64,000 bases of DNA from contig NZ_WBXN01000004.1 of NCBI RefSeq assembly GCF_008973465.1, positions 4,442,501 to 4,506,500 of the forward strand. Reading direction: 5' to 3'. How positions within the stretch are numbered: position 1 is the first letter of the stretch; each line of letters begins with the position of its first letter. The translations under genes were made by a program, and so were the position numbers. The notes beneath the pieces were generated by a model. That model made no database searches and was not told where the DNA came from. It saw only the letters and a program-made list of their open reading frames with translations. Shown here in pieces: positions 61,175 through 64,000 of this stretch. The DNA is from Streptomyces sp. SS1-1. Lineage in GTDB: Bacteria; Actinomycetota; Actinomycetes; Streptomycetales; Streptomycetaceae.

Positions 61175-61312
61175 TCACCTCAGCCCGATCACGATCATCG
61201 TCAGGACCATGGCCAGTGCCATGAGAACGCCCAGCCGCCGCAACCTGTCCTGCATCTCGCGCAGTTCCTCGGGCGGCTCGTTCTCGGGGTCGGACCACAG
61301 CATGCCTTCCAT
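61175..61312 (-). CDS. mmpB: 45-aa membrane protein, probable MmpB
   Basis: A tiny ORF beginning [20 protein letters not shown] and ending with a TM helix ([18 protein letters not shown]) directly before the stop. I recall the [12 protein letters not shown]-type start as the Streptomyces morphogenic membrane protein MmpB. The name rests on memory. The start is ATG 61312 or, three codons in, ATG 61303. It lies 31 nt upstream of maf on the same strand. Confidence 0.65.
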   Translation of the reverse strand: MEGMLWSDPENEPPEELREMQDRLRRLGVLMALAMVLTMIVIGLR

Positions 61313-61338
61313 CGTCGGCCGGGCGTCGGGCCCGGCGC

Positions 61339-61356
61339 CTGAGTACGCGTACTCAG
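61339..61356. promoter_or_regulatory. Perfect 18-nt palindrome upstream of SGNH hydrolase gene
   Basis: CTGAGTACGCGTACTCAG is a perfect 9+9 palindrome in the 108-nt gap between the divergent 45-aa membrane protein and the hydrolase. It could be an operator for either gene. Confidence 0.6.
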
Positions 61357-61380
61357 CTTTCCGCTAACGGTGCTACTGTT

Positions 61381-61394
61381 CCATTAACTAATGG
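61381..61394. promoter_or_regulatory. Second palindrome near the SGNH hydrolase start
   Basis: CCATTAACTAATGG has perfect 6-nt arms around AC and lies 26 nt before the hydrolase GTG. It contains the alternative ATG (61391), arguing that the real start is GTG 61421. Confidence 0.5.
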
Positions 61395-61420
61395 CACAGC
61401 GATTCCGTTTGGAGGCTCGC

Positions 61421-62551
61421 GTGTTCACCACGTCCTGGAGTGCCGCGCCCCAGCTCCCCAGCGAGGGCTTCACCCCCAACTGGTCCCGCGAGGGCTTTTG
61501 GCGCCAGTCGCTGCGGCAGGCCGTCCGGCTGTCGGCGGGCGGGGAACGGCTGCGGATACGGCTCGGGCACGCGTACGGCAGCTCGCCCGTGCGGATCGCG
61601 GCCGCGAGCGCCGGCCGTACGGCACCCGGGGGCGCCGTACGGCCCGGGACGCTCACCCGGCTCACCTTCGGGGGCTCACCCGAGGCGGCCGTACCGGCGC
61701 GCGGGGAACTCGTCAGCGACGCCGTCCCGCTCGCCGTCACCGCGGGGGAGTCGCTGACCGTCACCCTGTACTTCGAGGCGGCCACCGGCCCCGCCACGTT
61801 CCACGCCCAGGCCTTCGCCGACGCCCATCGCGGCCCCGGCGATCTGACGGCGGACCCCGCAGCGGCGGGCTTCGACGAGGTCAGCGCCTCCTGGTACTTC
61901 CTGACGGCGGTGGAGACCGACGCCGGGCGCACGGACGCCGTCGCGCTCTTCGGGGACTCGATCACCGACGGGTTCGGCTCCACGCCGGGCGCCGACCGGC
62001 GCTGGTCCGACGCGCTCGCCGCCCGCACCGGACGGCCCGTCCTGAACGCGGGCATCGGCGGGAACCTGCTGCTCCACGACTCCGCCTGGTACGGCGAGCG
62101 GGGCGTGGCCCGGCTGCGCCGGGACGTGCTGGAACGGCCGGGCGTGGACACCCTCGTCGTGCTGCTCGGGCTGAACGACATCGGCTTCAGCGAGACCGAT
62201 GAACAGCCCACCTACAAGCCGGCGCCCGTGGTGGAGACGGCCGAGCTGATCGCCGGGCACCGGGAGGTGCTGCGGCAGGCCCGGACGGCCGGGCTGCGGG
62301 TGGCCGGCTGCACCCTGCTGCCGTTCGGAGGCTCCGACCACTGGGGCCCGCACGCGGCCGGGGTCAGCGGCGAACTGAACGCCTGGATCGCCGGCTCGGG
62401 GGAGTACGACACGGTCGTGGACCTGAACCGGGCGCTGGCCGACCCGGCGGACCCGGACCGGCTGCGTCCCGCGTACGACTTCGGCGATCACCTGCACCCG
62501 AACGACGCCGGGTACGAGGTGATGGCCGAAGCCGTCGCGGCGGCCGTCTAA
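61421..62551 (+). CDS. SGNH/GDSL-family hydrolase
   Basis: A 376-aa esterase-like protein. An N-terminal beta-rich domain of about 150 residues begins FTTSWSAAPQLPSEGFTPNW. The SGNH hydrolase follows with block I AVALFGDSITDGFGSTPGAD (catalytic Ser), block II GGNLL (NAGIGGNLLLHD), block III LVVLLGLNDIGFSE (Asn) and block V DHLHPNDAGYEVMAEA (Asp and His). No signal peptide is visible. GGAGG five bases before GTG 61421 fixes the start. Two palindromes upstream suggest regulated expression. It overlaps the epsilon-subunit gene tail-to-tail by 4 nt. Confidence 0.9.
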   Translation: MFTTSWSAAPQLPSEGFTPNWSREGFWRQSLRQAVRLSAGGERLRIRLGHAYGSSPVRIAAASAGRTAPGGAVRPGTLTRLTFGGSPEAAVPARGELVSDAVPLAVTAGESLTVTLYFEAATGPATFHAQAFADAHRGPGDLTADPAAAGFDEVSASWYFLTAVETDAGRTDAVALFGDSITDGFGSTPGADRRWSDALAARTGRPVLNAGIGGNLLLHDSAWYGERGVARLRRDVLERPGVDTLVVLLGLNDIGFSETDEQPTYKPAPVVETAELIAGHREVLRQARTAGLRVAGCTLLPFGGSDHWGPHAAGVSGELNAWIAGSGEYDTVVDLNRALADPADPDRLRPAYDFGDHLHPNDAGYEVMAEAVAAAV

Positions 62552-62757
62552 CCGGGCCAGTACGTCCGGGCCCATGTGGACGGGCCCGGCTGGGGCAGCC
62601 GGTGGGCGGCGATGCGGGACGGGTCCGACCACCCGTCCCGCGGCTCGGGTGCGCCGGGCGGCACGGCTGCCGCCGCCGCGGCGCGGGCGCGGACCACCGC
62701 CAGTGCGGCGGCCAGCTCCTCCGGTGTCGGGTTGCCCCGGAGCACCTTGATGTTCAT
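62548..62757 (-). CDS. pccE: Acyl-CoA carboxylase epsilon subunit
   Basis: A 69-aa subunit that stabilises the alpha/beta acyl-CoA carboxylase complex of actinomycetes. It has IKVLRGNPTPEELAAALAVV near the N-terminus and the characteristic Trp-containing end STWARTYWPG. It is 17 nt downstream of the beta-subunit gene on the same strand and probably cotranscribed. ATG 62757 starts MNIKVLRGN. Confidence 0.92.
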   Translation of the reverse strand: MNIKVLRGNPTPEELAAALAVVRARAAAAAAVPPGAPEPRDGWSDPSRIAAHRLPQPGPSTWARTYWPG

Positions 62758-62774
62758 GACGGCTCCCAGCGGGA

Positions 62775-64000
62775 CTAGAGGGGGATGTTGCCGTGCTTCT
62801 TCGGAGGCAGGGATTCCCGCTTCGTCCGGAGCTGACGCAGACCGCGCACGATGTGCAGACGGGTGTCGGACGGCATGATCACCGCGTCGACGTACCCGCG
62901 TTCGGCCGCGACGTACGGGTTGAGCAGGGTGTCCTCGTACTCCCGCATCAGCCGCGCGCGGGTCGCCTCCGGGTCGTCCGACTCGGCGATCGTGCGGCGG
63001 TGCAGGATGTTGACCGCGCCCTGCGCGCCCATCACGGCGATCTGGGCCGTCGGCCACGCCAGGTTGAGGTCGGCGCCCAGGTGCTTGGAACCCATGACGT
63101 CGTAGGCGCCGCCGAACGCCTTGCGGGTGATGACCGTGATCAGCGGGACGGTCGCCTCGGCGTACGCGTAGATCAGCTTGGCGCCGCGGCGGATGATGCC
63201 GTCGTGCTCCTGGTCCACGCCCGGCAGGAAGCCCGGCACGTCGACGAAGGTCAGCACCGGCACGTTGAAGGCGTCGCAGGTGCGCACGAACCGCGCGGCC
63301 TTCTCCGAGGCGGCGATGTCCAGGCAGCCCGCGAACTGCATCGGCTGGTTGGCGACGATCCCGACGGGACGGCCCTCGACCCGGCCGAAGCCCGTGACGA
63401 TGTTCGGGGCGAACAGCGCCTGCGTCTCGAAGAACTCGCCGTCGTCCAGGACGTGCTCGATCACCGCGTGCATGTCGTACGGCTGGTTCGCGCTGTCCGG
63501 CACGATCGTGTCCAGCTCGCGGTCCTCGTCCGTGACCGCGAGGTCAGCCTCCTCCGGGAACGCCGGAGGCTCGGACAGGTTGTTGGACGGCAGGTACGAC
63601 AGCAGCTGCTTGACGTACTCGATGGCGTCCTTCTCGTCGCCCGCCATGTGATGGGCCACGCCGGACGCCGAGTTGTGGGTGCGGGCGCCGCCCAGCTCCT
63701 CGAAGCCGACGTCCTCACCGGTGACCGTCTTGATGACGTCCGGGCCGGTGATGAACATGTGCGAGGTCTGGTCGACCATCACCGTGAAGTCGGTGATCGC
63801 CGGGGAGTAGACCGCGCCGCCCGCGCACGGGCCGACGACCAGGCTGATCTGCGGGATGACACCCGAGGCGTGCGTGTTGCGGCGGAAGATCTCGCCGTAC
63901 GCGCCCAGTGAGGCCACACCCTCCTGGATACGGGCGCCGCCCGAGTCGTTGATGCCGATGACCGGGCAGCCCGTCTTCAGCGCGAAGTCCATGACCTTGA
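62775..64000 (-). CDS. pccB: Propionyl-/acyl-CoA carboxylase beta subunit (5' end beyond window)
   Basis: The C-terminal 408 or so codons of a carboxyltransferase. Conserved parts: [20 protein letters not shown] (first oxyanion Gly-Gly), [80 protein letters not shown] (second oxyanion site), [15 protein letters not shown] and KHGNIPL at the end. It carboxylates propionyl-CoA (and perhaps acetyl-CoA) with biotin carried by AccA2, making methylmalonyl-CoA for polyketides and lipids. The reading frame continues to the right edge with no stop. Confidence 0.95.
   Translation of the reverse strand, partial: KVMDFALKTGCPVIGINDSGGARIQEGVASLGAYGEIFRRNTHASGVIPQISLVVGPCAGGAVYSPAITDFTVMVDQTSHMFITGPDVIKTVTGEDVGFEELGGARTHNSASGVAHHMAGDEKDAIEYVKQLLSYLPSNNLSEPPAFPEEADLAVTDEDRELDTIVPDSANQPYDMHAVIEHVLDDGEFFETQALFAPNIVTGFGRVEGRPVGIVANQPMQFAGCLDIAASEKAARFVRTCDAFNVPVLTFVDVPGFLPGVDQEHDGIIRRGAKLIYAYAEATVPLITVITRKAFGGAYDVMGSKHLGADLNLAWPTAQIAVMGAQGAVNILHRRTIAESDDPEATRARLMREYEDTLLNPYVAAERGYVDAVIMPSDTRLHIVRGLRQLRTKRESLPPKKHGNIPL

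Overview
The window is high-GC (roughly 70-75%) chromosomal DNA from a Streptomyces. GC-rich third codon positions, frequent GTG starts, the afsQ1/afsQ2/sigQ trio, the accA2 and pccB/pccE acyl-CoA carboxylase genes and the tandem BMP-lipoprotein/ABC nucleoside locus all match the Streptomyces core chromosome. From memory the gene order resembles the S. coelicolor region just before and through afsQ and accA2-pccB. No tRNA, rRNA, CRISPR array or insertion sequence was seen. One degenerate mobile element, a group II intron, is present.

Layout. 1-9 kb: envelope and signalling genes, namely a peptidoglycan-recognition amidase with FG-GAP repeats, a septum-formation lipoprotein, two tandem ECF sigma factor/membrane protein pairs and an L,D-transpeptidase lipoprotein. 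9-13.7 kb: a stand-alone acyl-CoA mutase catalytic subunit, a LysE exporter, and an FAD monooxygenase divergent from a TetR regulator with two operator-like palindromes. 13.7-20.8 kb: two divergent operons for a nonulosonic acid (sialic acid or Kdn type) cell-surface polymer, encoding a polysialyltransferase-like enzyme, a GT2, a DUF6716-like glycosyltransferase, a CMP-nonulosonate synthetase fused to a HAD phosphatase, a NeuB-type synthase and a second sialyltransferase-like enzyme.

21.8-31.7 kb: an M20 amidohydrolase, then nucleoside uptake and salvage: two tandem BMP lipoproteins, one CUT2-type ATPase, two permeases, cytidine deaminase and thymidine phosphorylase. 31.8-33.5 kb: an ORF-deleted group II intron that splits the ATG start codon of a frameshifted Uma2-family gene. 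33.5-41.9 kb: AEC transporter, STAS protein, SnoaL-tailed ECF sigma factor, a secreted protein, adenosine deaminase, an alpha/beta hydrolase-like protein, a divergent LysR/MFS pair, PspC and VanZ proteins. 42-45.7 kb: the afsQ operon (lipoprotein, AfsQ2 kinase, AfsQ1 regulator) divergent from sigQ, with a perfect AfsQ1-type box.

46-54 kb: uridine kinase, two aldehyde dehydrogenases, deoC, a PH-domain membrane protein, a phosphohexomutase/phosphopentomutase and purine nucleoside phosphorylase. 54-64 kb: a gamma-glutamylcyclotransferase-like protein, an LpdA-type flavoprotein, DeoR and TetR regulators, accA2, a membrane protein, Maf, a 45-aa membrane protein (probable MmpB), an SGNH hydrolase, and the carboxylase epsilon and beta subunits (the beta gene runs off the right edge).

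The main unifying signal is a palindrome, CTACGCGCGTAG or the variant CTACGCGCGTTA. It sits at the promoters of six nucleoside uptake and salvage transcription units scattered over 31 kb: both BMP lipoproteins, the ABC-cdd operon, add, deoC-ALDH and punA. This predicts one local regulon in which nucleosides are imported, deaminated and phosphorolysed. Pentose phosphates are then isomerised by the mutase and cleaved by DeoC, and the resulting acetaldehyde is probably oxidised by the ALDH encoded next to deoC.
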